DNA of 64,000 nucleotides from Serratia proteamaculans (GCF_008830365.1 NZ_WBKI01000002.1:620001-684000), one strand, 5' to 3'. Counted from the stretch's first letter, positions 46,159 through 56,895 are shown. Notes: generated from the sequence alone by a model not told the origin. Made by a program: numbers and translations.

Positions 46159-47121
46159 TCAGAAGCGTTGCGCCACCAGTTGCTGCATCATATCAATGTG
46201 CGCCGGCTCGTCGTTCAGCGCAGAAATGTACTCGAATTTCTCACCGCCGGCCTTGAGGAAGATCTCACGGTTCTGCTCTTTGATCTCTTCCAGCGTTTCC
46301 AGGCAGTCCGCCGAAAAGCCGGGGCAGATCAGCTGAATATGTTTAACGCCCTGAGACGGCAGACCTTTCAGGGTTTCGTCGGTGTAAGGCGTCAGCCAGG
46401 GCTCACGACCAAAGCGCGACTGATAGGTCATCATCACCCGATCCGGCGCCAGCGGTAATGCCGCCGTCAGAGCACGTAACGTGTCTTCACAACGCTGCGG
46501 ATAATCGTCACCGAGGCGCGCATAGCGCTTGGGGATGCCGTGGAATGACAGCACCAAACGATCCGGCTGGCCATGTTCAGCGAACGAATGCTCAACGCTC
46601 TGGCGCAGTGCGGCAATGTAGGCCGGGTGCTCGGCATAATCACGGATAAAGCTGACTGACGGTAGACGGCGGTAGCCTTTCAGTATACGGGCCACTCCGT
46701 CCCACACCGCAGCACTGGTCGAACAGGAGTATTGCGGATACAGCGGCAACACCACCAGGTTAGTCACCCCTTGCGCCAGCAGCTTGTCGATCGCCTCGGC
46801 CAAGCTCGGGGAGCCGTAGCTCATACCCAGTTCAACTGGCGTGTTCGGCATGCGTGCGGCCAGTGCGCGCTGCTGACGGCGGCTGTAAACCAGCAACGGT
46901 GAACCTTCGTCCATCCATACCGACTGATACAGCTTGGCAACCCGCGGTGAGCGGATCGGCAGGATCGCTCCGTTGAGGATCGGCCACCAGATTAGAGGGG
47001 CAGTATCCACCACGCGGTCGTCACTAAGAAATTCCTTCAGATAGCGTTTTACCGCCGACGAGGTCGGAGCATCTGGTGTGCCCAGGTTCACCAGCAATAC
47101 TCCGTGTTTCTCTTGCTTCAT
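46159..47121 (-). CDS. hemH: ferrochelatase
   Basis: Inserts ferrous iron into protoporphyrin IX, the last step of haem synthesis, at the inner membrane surface. The 320-residue protein has the family signature [20 protein letters not shown] with the metal-binding His near residue 194, the [18 protein letters not shown] block, and the acidic [15 protein letters not shown] with catalytic Glu near residue 264. Length equals E. coli HemH. In E. coli adk directly precedes hemH; here a three-gene block (47267-50942) intervenes. Confidence 0.97.
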   Translation of the reverse strand: MKQEKHGVLLVNLGTPDAPTSSAVKRYLKEFLSDDRVVDTAPLIWWPILNGAILPIRSPRVAKLYQSVWMDEGSPLLVYSRRQQRALAARMPNTPVELGMSYGSPSLAEAIDKLLAQGVTNLVVLPLYPQYSCSTSAAVWDGVARILKGYRRLPSVSFIRDYAEHPAYIAALRQSVEHSFAEHGQPDRLVLSFHGIPKRYARLGDDYPQRCEDTLRALTAALPLAPDRVMMTYQSRFGREPWLTPYTDETLKGLPSQGVKHIQLICPGFSADCLETLEEIKEQNREIFLKAGGEKFEYISALNDEPAHIDMMQQLVAQRF

Positions 47122-47266
47122 CTCAGTTCCCCTTGATTCCTTGCAAGCTAACCCCCCGTTCTGGGTCAGGGGATTAACCTCGATTAATGGCGCCTATTGT
47201 AACGGAAAAGCGCCTCATCGGAACCGATATCAGCAACAGGTAGTGCCCATGGTGAAAGAGGTGACC

Positions 47267-48415
47267 TCAGCCTTGCGCCAGCCGCCAGACCGCCGCCACG
47301 TTGCGTGCCGTCACCTCCAGATTAATGGCCGCGTCCGTCAGGGCCTCTTCCAGCGTGACGACGCGATCGAGCACCGAAAAGGCTGCGTCAATGCCATGCT
47401 GGTGCACCACCTGATAATCTTTCGACAGGCTGCCCGCAATGCCGATCACCGGCAGGCCATAACGTTTGGCCACCCGTGCCACGCCAATCGGCGTTTTACC
47501 GTGGATCGACTGGCTGTCCAGCCGCCCTTCTCCGGTGATCACCAAATCGGCATCACGAAGCGCCTCTTCCAGCCGTAAAGTTTCAATCACGATCTCAATT
47601 CCCGGTCGCAAACGGGCGTTGAGCATGCCGAGTAATGCTGCCCCCATTCCGCCCGCCGCACCGGCACCCGGCGCATTGAGCACCTGACGGCCGGTAGCCT
47701 GCTCCAGCAAGCGGCCGAAATGGCTCAGTGCCGCATCCAACTGCGCCACCATCTCCGGCGTGGCGCCCTTCTGTGGGCCAAACACCGCAGAGGCACCATG
47801 AGGGCCACACAAAGGATTATCCACGTCACAGGCGGCCGTCACGCTCACCTGCTGCAGGCGTGGGTCCACCCCAGAAAGGTCGATTTGCGCTAACCGGGCC
47901 AGCGCCGCGCCCCCCGGTGCCAGCGGTTGCTGGTTGTCATCCAGCAGCCTGGCGCCCAGCGCCTGCATCATACCGGCACCGCCATCGTTGGTAGCGCTAC
48001 CGCCGATGCCCAGAATAATCGCCTTCACGCCGCGCTCCAGCGCCGCCAGGATCAGCTCCCCGGTACCGTAACTGGTGGTAATGCGCGGATCGCGTCGACC
48101 ATTAGGCGCCAGATGCAGGCCGGAAGCGGCCGCCATCTCAATCACGGCGGTTTCCCCCTCCCCCAGCAAACCGTAAAAGGCAGATACCGGCTGGCCCAGC
48201 GGGCCAGTCACCTCAACGCTGACGATTTCTCCGCCGGTAGCCGCCACCATCGAGTCCACCGTACCTTCACCGCCGTCCGCCATCGGCAACTTCACATACT
48301 GCACCTGCGGGTAAATCTGGCGGAATCCGCGCTCGATGGCCTCGGCCACCTCCATCGCACTCAGGCTCTCTTTAAATGAGTCTGGAGCAATAACCACTTT
48401 TTTCAGCGTTTTCAT
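47267..48415 (-). CDS. glycerate kinase (GarK/GlxK family)
   Basis: A 382-residue D-glycerate kinase with the same blocks as Glx[71 protein letters not shown] and VITGEGRLDSQS. It starts 9 bp after the GntP-family permease stop, so both are probably translated from one mRNA that turns imported glycerate or a related acid into 2-phosphoglycerate. It is a paralogue of the ureide-island kinase at 26792-27934; which one resembles E. coli GarK more cannot be settled by eye. Confidence 0.92.
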   Translation of the reverse strand: MKTLKKVVIAPDSFKESLSAMEVAEAIERGFRQIYPQVQYVKLPMADGGEGTVDSMVAATGGEIVSVEVTGPLGQPVSAFYGLLGEGETAVIEMAAASGLHLAPNGRRDPRITTSYGTGELILAALERGVKAIILGIGGSATNDGGAGMMQALGARLLDDNQQPLAPGGAALARLAQIDLSGVDPRLQQVSVTAACDVDNPLCGPHGASAVFGPQKGATPEMVAQLDAALSHFGRLLEQATGRQVLNAPGAGAAGGMGAALLGMLNARLRPGIEIVIETLRLEEALRDADLVITGEGRLDSQSIHGKTPIGVARVAKRYGLPVIGIAGSLSKDYQVVHQHGIDAAFSVLDRVVTLEEALTDAAINLEVTARNVAAVWRLAQG

Positions 48416-48424
48416 CAGTATTCC

Positions 48425-49690
48425 TTATCCCGCCAGATTAAATACGCCAAACATCAGCGCCGAGACGGCCGCGATGGTAAAGCCGATCAGGGTTTCATAC
48501 GGCAATAGCTTCAGCCGTTGATGGACTGCCATATTGACGCTGCCACCGGTAGCGTGGAAGAAGCTGCCGTGTGGCAAGTGATCCAGCACCGTCGCACCGG
48601 CATGGATCATCGCCGCACCGGCCAACCCGCTGACACCCAGCTCCAGCAAGGTACTGCTGAATACCCCGGATGCCACGGCGGTGCCGGCTGTGGTCGAGGC
48701 CGTCGCCATCGACATTAGCGCCCCCGAGAGTGGTGCCAGCAACCAGGCCGGCATCCCGGTGTGGGTCAATCCGTTAATCAATGCGTCCTTCAACGCCGAG
48801 TTGGCGATAATACCTGCCAGCGTACCTGTGCCGAGCAGCATAATGGCCACCGGTGCCATGCGGCTCAGGCCAGAAACCATAAATTGATTACACTGGCGAA
48901 TACGCCCCATCAACAGGGCCCCGACCAATCCGCCAACCGGTAATGCAATCAGCGGATCAACTGCGATACCGGCGATCGGTCGCAGCGACAGCAGCACAAT
49001 GGCAACCAACGGCGCGCTGATCGCCGCCGCAAAACCTGGGCGAGAACCTTCGGCATGCTGAGTCAGTTCCTCTGCCATCACCTTTTCACCCTTGTTACTC
49101 AGGCGACGGGCCAGCAGATAGGCCACCACCAACCCACACAGGCCGGGCACGATACCGGCCATCATCACCGAGGTCAGCGGCACATGGAAGTTGTCGGCAG
49201 CGGCAATGGTGTTCGGGTTGGGCGACATCACGTTACCGGCCTTGCCGCCGCCGATCATCGCCAACAGGATCGCCCCCCGCGAGATCCCGGCCTTCTGGGC
49301 AATGGAGAGTGCGATCGGCGCCACGGTGATCACCGCCACGTCGATAAATACCCCAACCGCCGTCAGGATCAGTGTAGCTATCGCCAGCGCCAGCAGCGCG
49401 CGGGTTTCCCCGACCTTGCGGACAATGGTTTCAGCAATGGTGTGCGCCGCGCCGGACTCAATCAACACCCCAGCCAGCACCCCCGCCGCCAGAATACGCA
49501 TCACAGCGTTGGTGATGCCCTGAGCGCCGGTGATCATCAGCGTCACGGTCTGTACCAGATCGGCGCCGCCACACAATCCACCGGCCAGTGCACCGGCAAT
49601 CATGCCGTAAGCCGGCGGGACCTTGCGTAAAATCAGAACGATAGCGACGACCAATGCCACCAGCGCCCCCAATGTGGATACCGTTGTCAT
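48425..49690 (-). CDS. GntP-family organic acid permease
   Basis: An inner-membrane protein of 421 residues with about twelve hydrophobic helices. Start ATG 49690 follows GGGGA; the longer frame reads back through the control region. GntP-family traits are PPAYGMIAGALAGGL near residue 26, AHTIAETIVRKVGETRALLALA near residue 85, GGKAGNVMSPNPNTIAAADN near residue 150, and DHLPHGSFFHATGGSVNM near the C-terminus. The family moves gluconate, idonate, glycerate and the like with protons. Linkage to a glycerate kinase favours glycerate, as inference. A CdaR-type gene is upstream on the same strand. Confidence 0.9.
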   Translation of the reverse strand: MTTVSTLGALVALVVAIVLILRKVPPAYGMIAGALAGGLCGGADLVQTVTLMITGAQGITNAVMRILAAGVLAGVLIESGAAHTIAETIVRKVGETRALLALAIATLILTAVGVFIDVAVITVAPIALSIAQKAGISRGAILLAMIGGGKAGNVMSPNPNTIAAADNFHVPLTSVMMAGIVPGLCGLVVAYLLARRLSNKGEKVMAEELTQHAEGSRPGFAAAISAPLVAIVLLSLRPIAGIAVDPLIALPVGGLVGALLMGRIRQCNQFMVSGLSRMAPVAIMLLGTGTLAGIIANSALKDALINGLTHTGMPAWLLAPLSGALMSMATASTTAGTAVASGVFSSTLLELGVSGLAGAAMIHAGATVLDHLPHGSFFHATGGSVNMAVHQRLKLLPYETLIGFTIAAVSALMFGVFNLAG

Positions 49691-49756
49691 TATTATTTTC
49701 CCCGTTGTTGGTGTGGGGAAAACATATCCTGAGCGCCGAACATTAGCGTGAGAGGA

Positions 49757-49809
49757 AGCCACAAAAACTCGCCGTGTGGTGCGCCGGAAAGTTGTGGTTT
49801 TACACAACT
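49757..49809. promoter_or_regulatory. inverted TGTGG repeats between cdaR and the permease gene
   Basis: CCACA (49759-49763) faces TGTGG (49775-49779), and AGTTGTG (49790-49796) faces CACAACT (49803-49809) around a 6-bp centre. The cluster lies directly upstream of the permease start and touches the cdaR stop. It may be the operator of the CdaR-type regulator; the second repeat could also form a terminator-like hairpin, but lacks a T-run. Confidence 0.4.
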
Positions 49810-50942
49810 CAGTGGTGCATCAGCATGCCGATATACAACTGCAATGCATCAGCTAACTGGTTGATTTTCAATCCGGTAATCGCCTCAATACGCTGCAGGC
49901 GATAACGCAGGGTGTTGACGTGGATATGAAGCTCGGTGGCGGTCTGCGTCTGATCACAATTCCGCGAAAAATAGTGCCGCAGGGTGCTGCGCAGTACCCC
50001 TTTTTCATCGCTGGCCTCCAGGATCTGCCAGGGGCGAGACAGTTCCTGTGCCCGCCAGTCCTCACCCAAATCACACAGCAATGAGGGCAGAGGATAATCT
50101 TGATAGAACAACGTCTTGTGACGCAGTTTCAGCCGCTGCGCCATCGCCTGCGTGGCGCGGGCGGTCAGGTTTGAGCGATGCAGTCCCGTTTCACCACTAA
50201 AAAAACCGCCAATAATCAAACGCAGGTTGAAACGCGACGGCAGCTGGCTTTGCAACTGCTGTGCCTGCTTGCGCTCCTGCTTCAAACTCCACTCCCCCTG
50301 CACCAGGCTGGCGGGCCGCAGCAGGATCATTTCGTTGAAGCCGGTGATGGTGAGCAGCGCTTCGCGCTGGGTGTGTTCCAGTTCCGTCAGCAGTTCACGT
50401 AGCAAATGCGGTTGCGGATCCTGCAACTCCACGATCCAAACAATACGCGGCAGTTGCAGATCCAACCCAAGGTAGGCAGCCATGGCCTCCAGCGAGGCCG
50501 ATGCCGGCTGCGGCTGCAGCAACTGGTTTGCCAGCTCCTCGCGGTAGCGCTTTTCCCACTGGTTTTGGCTCAGCAGTGCCGCCTGCTCCACCATCAGCTC
50601 AGCCGCCATTTTTACCAGCTCGGCATAGGCGCGCACCTGGGTTGGCTCACCGGAAATGCCGATCACCCCTACCTGCTGGCTACGAAAACTGAACGGCAGA
50701 TTGATACCAGGACGCACGCCCTTCAGGTGCGCAGCGGTGACCGCATCGATTTCCACCACCCGATTTTCGGTCAGCGCCAGTACCGCGCCCTCATGGCGCT
50801 GGAACAACCGTGAGGGGTTGCCGGAGGCGATGATGACGCCATTGCTGTCCATCACGTTGACGGAATGATTGATGATACCCATCGCCCGCTGCACGATCTG
50901 GCGCGCGGTGGATTCTGCCAGCAAATTGGTGGGTCTGAGCAT
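49809..50942 (-). CDS. cdaR: CdaR-family sugar diacid regulator
   Basis: A 377-residue transcription regulator. The N-terminal sugar-diacid recognition domain (residues 5-135) contains RAMGIINHSVNVMDSNGVII, RHEGAVLALTENRVVEID and GVRPGINLPF; a GGDEF-like middle domain follows, and the C-terminal PucR-type helix-turn-helix is at residues 318-375 (CDQTQTATELHIHVNTLRYR, LQRIEAITGLKI). E. coli CdaR activates glucarate, galactarate and glycerate genes (gar, gud). Here it stands 118 bp upstream of the permease-kinase pair and probably controls it. Orthology with E. coli cdaR is likely but distant. Confidence 0.85.
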   Translation of the reverse strand: MLRPTNLLAESTARQIVQRAMGIINHSVNVMDSNGVIIASGNPSRLFQRHEGAVLALTENRVVEIDAVTAAHLKGVRPGINLPFSFRSQQVGVIGISGEPTQVRAYAELVKMAAELMVEQAALLSQNQWEKRYREELANQLLQPQPASASLEAMAAYLGLDLQLPRIVWIVELQDPQPHLLRELLTELEHTQREALLTITGFNEMILLRPASLVQGEWSLKQERKQAQQLQSQLPSRFNLRLIIGGFFSGETGLHRSNLTARATQAMAQRLKLRHKTLFYQDYPLPSLLCDLGEDWRAQELSRPWQILEASDEKGVLRSTLRHYFSRNCDQTQTATELHIHVNTLRYRLQRIEAITGLKINQLADALQLYIGMLMHH

Positions 50943-51052
50943 GAGGATGATCCCCGAGGGTTACATGGGGGCAGTTATACGCCATTTATCGCAGATGATT
51001 AAAGCACACAGGCGCAACAAGCCACGGCGATCACAGTTCGGCAGGGAAATGG

Positions 51053-51084
51053 CAAAAAAAACGCCAGACCGATAGGGCCTGGCG
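51053..51084 (-). terminator. terminator after adk
   Basis: On the minus strand CGCCAG and CTGGCG pair around an 11-nt loop and are followed by a run of eight T residues. Confidence 0.88.
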
Positions 51085-51108
51085 CTATACACCGCAATGA
51101 AAAACCGA

Positions 51109-51780
<672 letters not shown>

Positions 51781-51908
51781 TTATAAAATTGCGAAAACGC
51801 CCAACCATACCATTTCAGGGGGGGCTGGCTCAAGGTACGCGAGGAAATCGATTGCGGAGCAGAAAGGACAAAAAAGAGGGTAAAACGCTGAAAATCAGTG
51901 AGAAAAGC

Positions 51909-51944
51909 AAAAAAAAACGCCTCCAACCTTTAGGTCAGAGGCGT
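51909..51944 (-). terminator. terminator after htpG
   Basis: On the minus strand ACGCCTC and GAGGCGT form the outer stem, ACCT and AGGT extend it inside, and eight T residues follow. Confidence 0.9.
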
Positions 51945-51956
51945 ATAAGGTCAAAA

Positions 51957-53828
51957 TTATGCGGACAACAGCTTATTCATGCGGCGGATAAACTGATTTG
52001 GGTCTTCCAGCGTGCCGCGTTCGGCCAGCAGCGCCTGATCCAATAACAGGTCAATCCATTCGGCGAATTGTTCGTTATCGCCCACATCGGATGCGCGTTT
52101 GACCAGCGCATGCTCCGGATTCAATTCGAAAATGTATTTCACTGCCGGCGCTTCCTGGCCCGCAGCGGCAAACAGTTTTGCCATCTGAGTGCTCATTTCA
52201 TCGGCGTCGGTGATGACGATAGCCGGCGTATCGGTCAGGCGGTGCGTCAGACGCACGTCCTTCACCCGATCGCCCAGGAGGGTCTTCACGCGGTCAACAA
52301 ACGGCTCCAGCTGCTTCTCAGCGGCCTTCTGCTCTTCGGTTTCATCCGCCAGTTTGTCCAGCGCGTCGTCCGCCTTGCTGACCGACTGGAACGGCTTACC
52401 GTCAAACTCGGTCAGATAGCTCATCATCCATTCGTCGATGCGATCGGAAAGCAGCAACACTTCGATGCCTTTCTTACGGAACAGCTCCAGGTGCGGGCTG
52501 CTCTTGGCGGCGGCATAGCTGTCGGCAGTGATGTAATAAATCTTCTCCTGCCCTTCCGCCATGCGACCAACGTACTCTTCCAGCGAGACAGTTTGCGCCG
52601 AGCTGTCACTCTGGGTAGAAGCGAAACGCAGCAGCTTGGCAATGGTTTCTTTGTTGTTCGCGTCTTCCGCCGGGCCTTCTTTCAACACCAGGCCGAACTG
52701 CTGCCAGAACTTCTGGTAGCCTTCCGCGTCGTCTTTGGCCAGTTTTTCCAGCATCTGCAACACACGCTTGGTCAGCGCGCCGCGCAGGTTTTGGGTCACA
52801 CGGCTGTCCTGCAGAATTTCACGCGAGACGTTCAGCGGCAGATCGTTGGAATCTATCAGGCCGCGCACGAAACGCAGGTAATTCGGCATGAACTGCTCAG
52901 CGTCGTCCATGATGAACACGCGTTGTACGTACAGTTTCAGACCGTGCTTGTGATCGCGGTTCCACATGTCCCAGGGAGCCTGCGCCGGGATATACAGCAG
53001 GCTGGTGTATTCCTGCTTACCTTCCACCCGGTTGTGGCTCCAGCTCAGCGGATCGGTAAAGTCGTGAGCGATGTGCTTGTAGAACTCTTTGTATTCTTCG
53101 TCGGTGACGTCGGCCTTGCTACGGGTCCACAGGGCCTGCGCCTTGTTGATTTTTTCCCAGGTAACGGTGCCGTCTTCTTCGTTTTTGCTTTCAATCTCAA
53201 CCGGCAGTGCGATGTGGTCGGAGTATTTACCGATCACCGAACGCAGGCGCCAGGCGTCGAGATATTCATCTTCGCCTTCGCGCAGATGCAGAGTAATTTC
53301 AGTACCGCGATCTTCTTTGCTGACATCGGCAATGGTGTAATCGCCTTCGCCGACAGATTCCCAGAACACGCCCTGATCGGCGGCTGCACCGGCAGCACGG
53401 GTACGCACGGTGACTTTATCCGCCACGATGAACGCGGAGTAGAAGCCCACGCCGAACTGGCCGATCAGTTGGCTGTCTTTGGCCTGATCGGAGCCGATAG
53501 ACTCCAGGAAGGCTTTAGTCCCTGATTTTGCGATGGTGCCCAGGTTTTCAATCACTTCTTCGCGGTTCATGCCAATGCCGTTGTCGGCAATGGTCAGCGT
53601 ACGCTGGTCTTTATCGAAGGAAAGACGCACACGCAGCTCGCCGTCGCCTTCATACAGCTCAGGCGTGGACAGCGCGCGGAAACGCAGCTTGTCGGCGGCG
53701 TCCGAGGCGTTGGAGATCAGCTCGCGCAGGAAAATTTCTTTATTGGAGTACAGCGAATGAATCATCAAATGAAGCAGTTGTTTTACTTCAGACTGGAAAC
53801 CACGGGTTTCTTGACCTTTCATACTCAT
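51957..53828 (-). CDS. htpG: molecular chaperone HtpG (Hsp90)
   Basis: The bacterial Hsp90, an ATP-driven dimeric chaperone of the cytosol working with DnaK. At 623 residues it is one short of E. coli. The GHKL ATP site shows [15 protein letters not shown] near residue 30, DNGIGM near residue 80, GTIAKSGTK near residue 96 and [11 protein letters not shown] near residue 120. GAGG lies 6 bp before the first ATG ([10 protein letters not shown]); the second Met two codons later is the E. coli start. A heat-shock promoter is visible upstream. Confidence 0.98.
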   Translation of the reverse strand: MSMKGQETRGFQSEVKQLLHLMIHSLYSNKEIFLRELISNASDAADKLRFRALSTPELYEGDGELRVRLSFDKDQRTLTIADNGIGMNREEVIENLGTIAKSGTKAFLESIGSDQAKDSQLIGQFGVGFYSAFIVADKVTVRTRAAGAAADQGVFWESVGEGDYTIADVSKEDRGTEITLHLREGEDEYLDAWRLRSVIGKYSDHIALPVEIESKNEEDGTVTWEKINKAQALWTRSKADVTDEEYKEFYKHIAHDFTDPLSWSHNRVEGKQEYTSLLYIPAQAPWDMWNRDHKHGLKLYVQRVFIMDDAEQFMPNYLRFVRGLIDSNDLPLNVSREILQDSRVTQNLRGALTKRVLQMLEKLAKDDAEGYQKFWQQFGLVLKEGPAEDANNKETIAKLLRFASTQSDSSAQTVSLEEYVGRMAEGQEKIYYITADSYAAAKSSPHLELFRKKGIEVLLLSDRIDEWMMSYLTEFDGKPFQSVSKADDALDKLADETEEQKAAEKQLEPFVDRVKTLLGDRVKDVRLTHRLTDTPAIVITDADEMSTQMAKLFAAAGQEAPAVKYIFELNPEHALVKRASDVGDNEQFAEWIDLLLDQALLAERGTLEDPNQFIRRMNKLLSA

Positions 53829-53875
53829 TGATTACCTCAAAGACAATAGCTACCAAAATCGGACAATGAGGATCA

Positions 53876-53903
53876 AGTGGGGGTCAGGGTATTGTTTTTC
53901 AAG
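53876..53903 (-). promoter_or_regulatory. sigma32 heat-shock promoter of htpG
   Basis: On the minus strand CTTGAA (-35, 53903-53898) and CCCCCAC (-10, about 53883-53877) are 14 bp apart, matching CTTGAA-N13/14-CCCCAT. This agrees with the known RpoH dependence of htpG. Confidence 0.75.
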
Positions 53904-53927
53904 CGACTGGAGGGAAATTTTTGCAGA

Positions 53928-53957
53928 ATAACTGACGGGGCAGGATAGCCCCGTCAG
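53928..53957 (-). terminator. terminator after recR
   Basis: CTGACGGGGC and GCCCCGTCAG make a perfect 10-bp stem with a 6-nt loop, followed by TTATTCT on the minus strand. It separates the dnaX-ybaB-recR operon from htpG. Confidence 0.85.
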
Positions 53958-53966
53958 AGAAAAGCA

Positions 53967-54571
53967 TCAGAACTTGATAACGTGGCGACCGGCCAGGGAA
54001 TGTGACAGCGTGGTGCCGTCAACCATCTCCAGCTCCCCCCCCACCGGCACGCCGTGGGCAATGCGGCTGGCCACTACGCCATACTGACCACACATTTCGG
54101 CGATGTAGTTGGCGGTTGCGTCGCCTTCCACCGTCGGGTTAGTCGCCAGGATCACTTCGGTAACGCTTTCTTTTTCCAGCCGTTGCTCCAGCCGATCCAA
54201 ACCGATATCCCCTGGGCCAATGCCATCCATCGGCGACAGGTGGCCCATCAGCACAAAGTAGCGCCCGGCGAACTGGCCGGTCTGCTCAATGGCGTGAATA
54301 TCAGCCGGGCTTTCCACCACGCAGATCTGGCCGTTTTGTTGACGGCGCGGATTGGCGCAGATGGTGCAGATATCCTGCTCGGTGAAGGTGCGGCAATCGG
54401 CACAGTGGCCGATTTCCGACATGGCGCGGGTCAGCGCCTGCGCCAAACGCATGCCACCGCTGCGATCGCGCTGCAACAGTTGGAATGCCATGCGCTGCGC
54501 CGACTTCGGGCCAACGCCCGGCAGGCAACGCAACGCCTCCATCAATGTTTCAAGGAGCGGGCTGGTTTGCA

Positions 54572-54572
<1 letters not shown>
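53967..54572 (-). CDS. recR: recombination mediator RecR
   Basis: With RecO and RecF, RecR loads RecA onto gapped DNA. The 201-residue protein has an N-terminal helix-hairpin-helix ([20 protein letters not shown]), a four-Cys zinc finger ([16 protein letters not shown] near residues 57-72), and a Toprim domain ([15 protein letters not shown] near residue 84 through the [13 protein letters not shown] region). Its ATG shares one base with the ybaB stop (TGATG), so translation is coupled in the order dnaX-ybaB-recR. Confidence 0.98.
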
Positions 54573-54916
<344 letters not shown>

Positions 54917-54942
54917 CTAGGGCCGCGCACTTTACGCAGCGT

Positions 54943-56895
54943 TTAAATGGGGCGAATACTGTCTTCATCCAGATCCGCGTCGAAGAACCGGCGCAGCGTC
55001 TGAATATGGGTATCCGCAACGATCGACTGGCGCGCCTGCGCCAGTTTTTCTTCGTAAATGGCTTGTCGCCATTCCAGCGGAGTCCGCTCCGCCGGATTAT
55101 CGTCTTCCACCACGGTCAACTCAACCGGGCTGCCATACAGCTCGCTGAGCGCCTCGGTCAGCACCTTCTGCGCCGAAGGCGAGTTCAGGTGACGCTGCGA
55201 CGACCGCAGATGGAGACAAATCTTACCGGGTTCCAGTAGCTGTTTAACTGCGTTTAATGCCAACTGCTGTACCAGTTTCGGTATTTTCAGCTTATCGATT
55301 TCCGCCGCCCAGGCATCGCGTTCCAGCGATTCAACCACCAGTTTGGCCGACAGCTCGGGGGTTTTCTCATGCTCGAGCGCGGTACGCTGCGCTTTCGGCG
55401 TGGCCAGCGGCTCCGGTTCGGCCACCGGCTCGGTCAATGCACGCCAGCGGTAAGCCTCCGGCTTGGCCGGTTTTTCCTGCACGATCTTTTCCGCCTGGCG
55501 CTGCTGGCTGCGCTCAGTCACGGAAGCCAACCGCTCCAGTGCTGAGTTTGCCGGCCGCGCTTTTCCAGGCGCCGCCGGTTCACTCTTTTTTGGTGTGGAT
55601 GCTCCCTGCTGCCTCAGCAGTTGGGTTCGCGCCTTTAATAATTGCGCGGTGGCATCCGGTAAATTCGCTTGCTGATTGTTCTGCGGCGCAACCTGCCCTA
55701 ACGGCGGAGGGGCGTCCTGAAACTGTGACGGCTGGGCCGCTTGAGCCTGTGGCTGAGCCATCTGCACTGGCGCGGTTTGCACCATCGCCACCGGCTCCGG
55801 GATCACCGCTTTCGGGTGAAACGCCAGCGCGCGCAGCAGAGTCATTTCAACCCCCATGCGGCGATCTGGCGCAAAGGACAGCTCTTTGCGTCCAACCAAC
55901 AGCGTTTGGTAATAGAGCTGTACGTCAGTCGGCGGCAAGGTACGGGCCAGCTCACGCAGCCGCTGTTCAATGGCGGCATAATGATTGTCCAACACCGACG
56001 GCAACAGTTGCACCATCGCAATCCGGTGCAGCAACGCCAGCGTCTCGACCAGCAGATTTTCCCAATCGACACCGCGCGAAGCGGCCTGCGCGACCTGGGC
56101 CATCACCTTTTCGCCATCGGCACTGACCAGCGCTTCGAGGATCGCCAGCGGCTGTTCGTCGTCAAGCGTGCCCAGCATTTGGCTGACGGTGGCGGTAGTC
56201 ACCTGCCCCTGGCCCATGGCAATCGCCTGGTCAGTGAGACTCAGTGCATCACGCATGCTGCCATCGGCGGCTCGCGCCAATAGCTGCAACGCTCGCTGAT
56301 CGCTGGTGATCTGTTCCGCTTGTAGCACCGTTTCCAGTTGGCCACGGATCTGATCGACATCCAGCGCCTTGAGATGAAATTGCAGACAGCGTGACAGAAT
56401 CGTCACCGGCAGCTTTTGCGGATCGGTGGTTGCCAGCAGGAATTTGACGTGCGAAGGCGGCTCTTCAAGCGTTTTCAACAGCGCATTAAAGCTGTGACGC
56501 GAGAGCATGTGCACTTCGTCAATCAGGTAAACCTTGAAGCGGCCGCGGGCGGGAGCGTACTGGACGTTATCCAGTAAATCGCGGGTATCTTCCACCTTGG
56601 TTCTGGACGCGGCGTCGATCTCGATCAGATCGACAAAACGTCCCTGCTCAATCTCGCGGCAGTTGTCACATTGACCGCACGGTGTGGCGGTGATGCCGGT
56701 TTCACAGTTCAGGCCTTTGGCCAGCAGGCGCGCAATGGTGGTTTTACCCACGCCACGCGTGCCCGAGAACAGATAGGCGTGATGGATCCGCCCCAGCGAG
56801 AGGCCGTTAGCCAGTGCAGTCAGGACATGTTCCTGTCCGACAACATCTGCAAACGTTTGAGGGCGCCACTTACGGGCAAGAACCTGATAGCTCAT
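54943..56895 (-). CDS. dnaX: DNA polymerase III subunits tau and gamma
   Basis: Encodes tau (650 residues) and, by -1 frameshift, the shorter gamma of the clamp loader. The AAA+ part has Walker A GTRGVGKTTIARLLAKGLNC near residue 45, zinc ligands in CGQCDNC near residue 73, Walker B LIDEVHML near residue 125, and sensor/Arg finger ILSRCLQF near residue 166. A Pro/Gln/Ala-rich linker (about 375-490) leads to the tau-specific C-terminal domain that binds DnaB and the alpha subunit. The slippery site lies at 55585-55591 within codons 436-437. Confidence 0.98.
   Translation of the reverse strand: MSYQVLARKWRPQTFADVVGQEHVLTALANGLSLGRIHHAYLFSGTRGVGKTTIARLLAKGLNCETGITATPCGQCDNCREIEQGRFVDLIEIDAASRTKVEDTRDLLDNVQYAPARGRFKVYLIDEVHMLSRHSFNALLKTLEEPPSHVKFLLATTDPQKLPVTILSRCLQFHLKALDVDQIRGQLETVLQAEQITSDQRALQLLARAADGSMRDALSLTDQAIAMGQGQVTTATVSQMLGTLDDEQPLAILEALVSADGEKVMAQVAQAASRGVDWENLLVETLALLHRIAMVQLLPSVLDNHYAAIEQRLRELARTLPPTDVQLYYQTLLVGRKELSFAPDRRMGVEMTLLRALAFHPKAVIPEPVAMVQTAPVQMAQPQAQAAQPSQFQDAPPPLGQVAPQNNQQANLPDATAQLLKARTQLLRQQGASTPKKSEPAAPGKARPANSALERLASVTERSQQRQAEKIVQEKPAKPEAYRWRALTEPVAEPEPLATPKAQRTALEHEKTPELSAKLVVESLERDAWAAEIDKLKIPKLVQQLALNAVKQLLEPGKICLHLRSSQRHLNSPSAQKVLTEALSELYGSPVELTVVEDDNPAERTPLEWRQAIYEEKLAQARQSIVADTHIQTLRRFFDADLDEDSIRPI
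55585..55591 (-). promoter_or_regulatory. programmed -1 ribosomal frameshift site in dnaX
   Basis: The minus strand reads CCA AAA AAG AGT GAA; the heptamer A-AAA-AAG allows a -1 slip into AAA AAA GAG TGA. That ends gamma after about 438 residues with a terminal Glu (stop at 55580-55582). An upstream AGGGAGC and a downstream GC stem CCGGC...GCCGG provide the two stimulators known from E. coli. Confidence 0.93.

Noticed and set aside
52068-53525. 485-codon open frame antisense to htpG
   Set aside because: Shadow of a strongly conserved gene; composition follows the reverse of HtpG codons and no motif is present.
55257-56126. 289-codon open frame antisense to dnaX
   Set aside because: Pro/Ala/Arg-rich shadow of the dnaX linker, with no Shine-Dalgarno sequence or recognisable domain.
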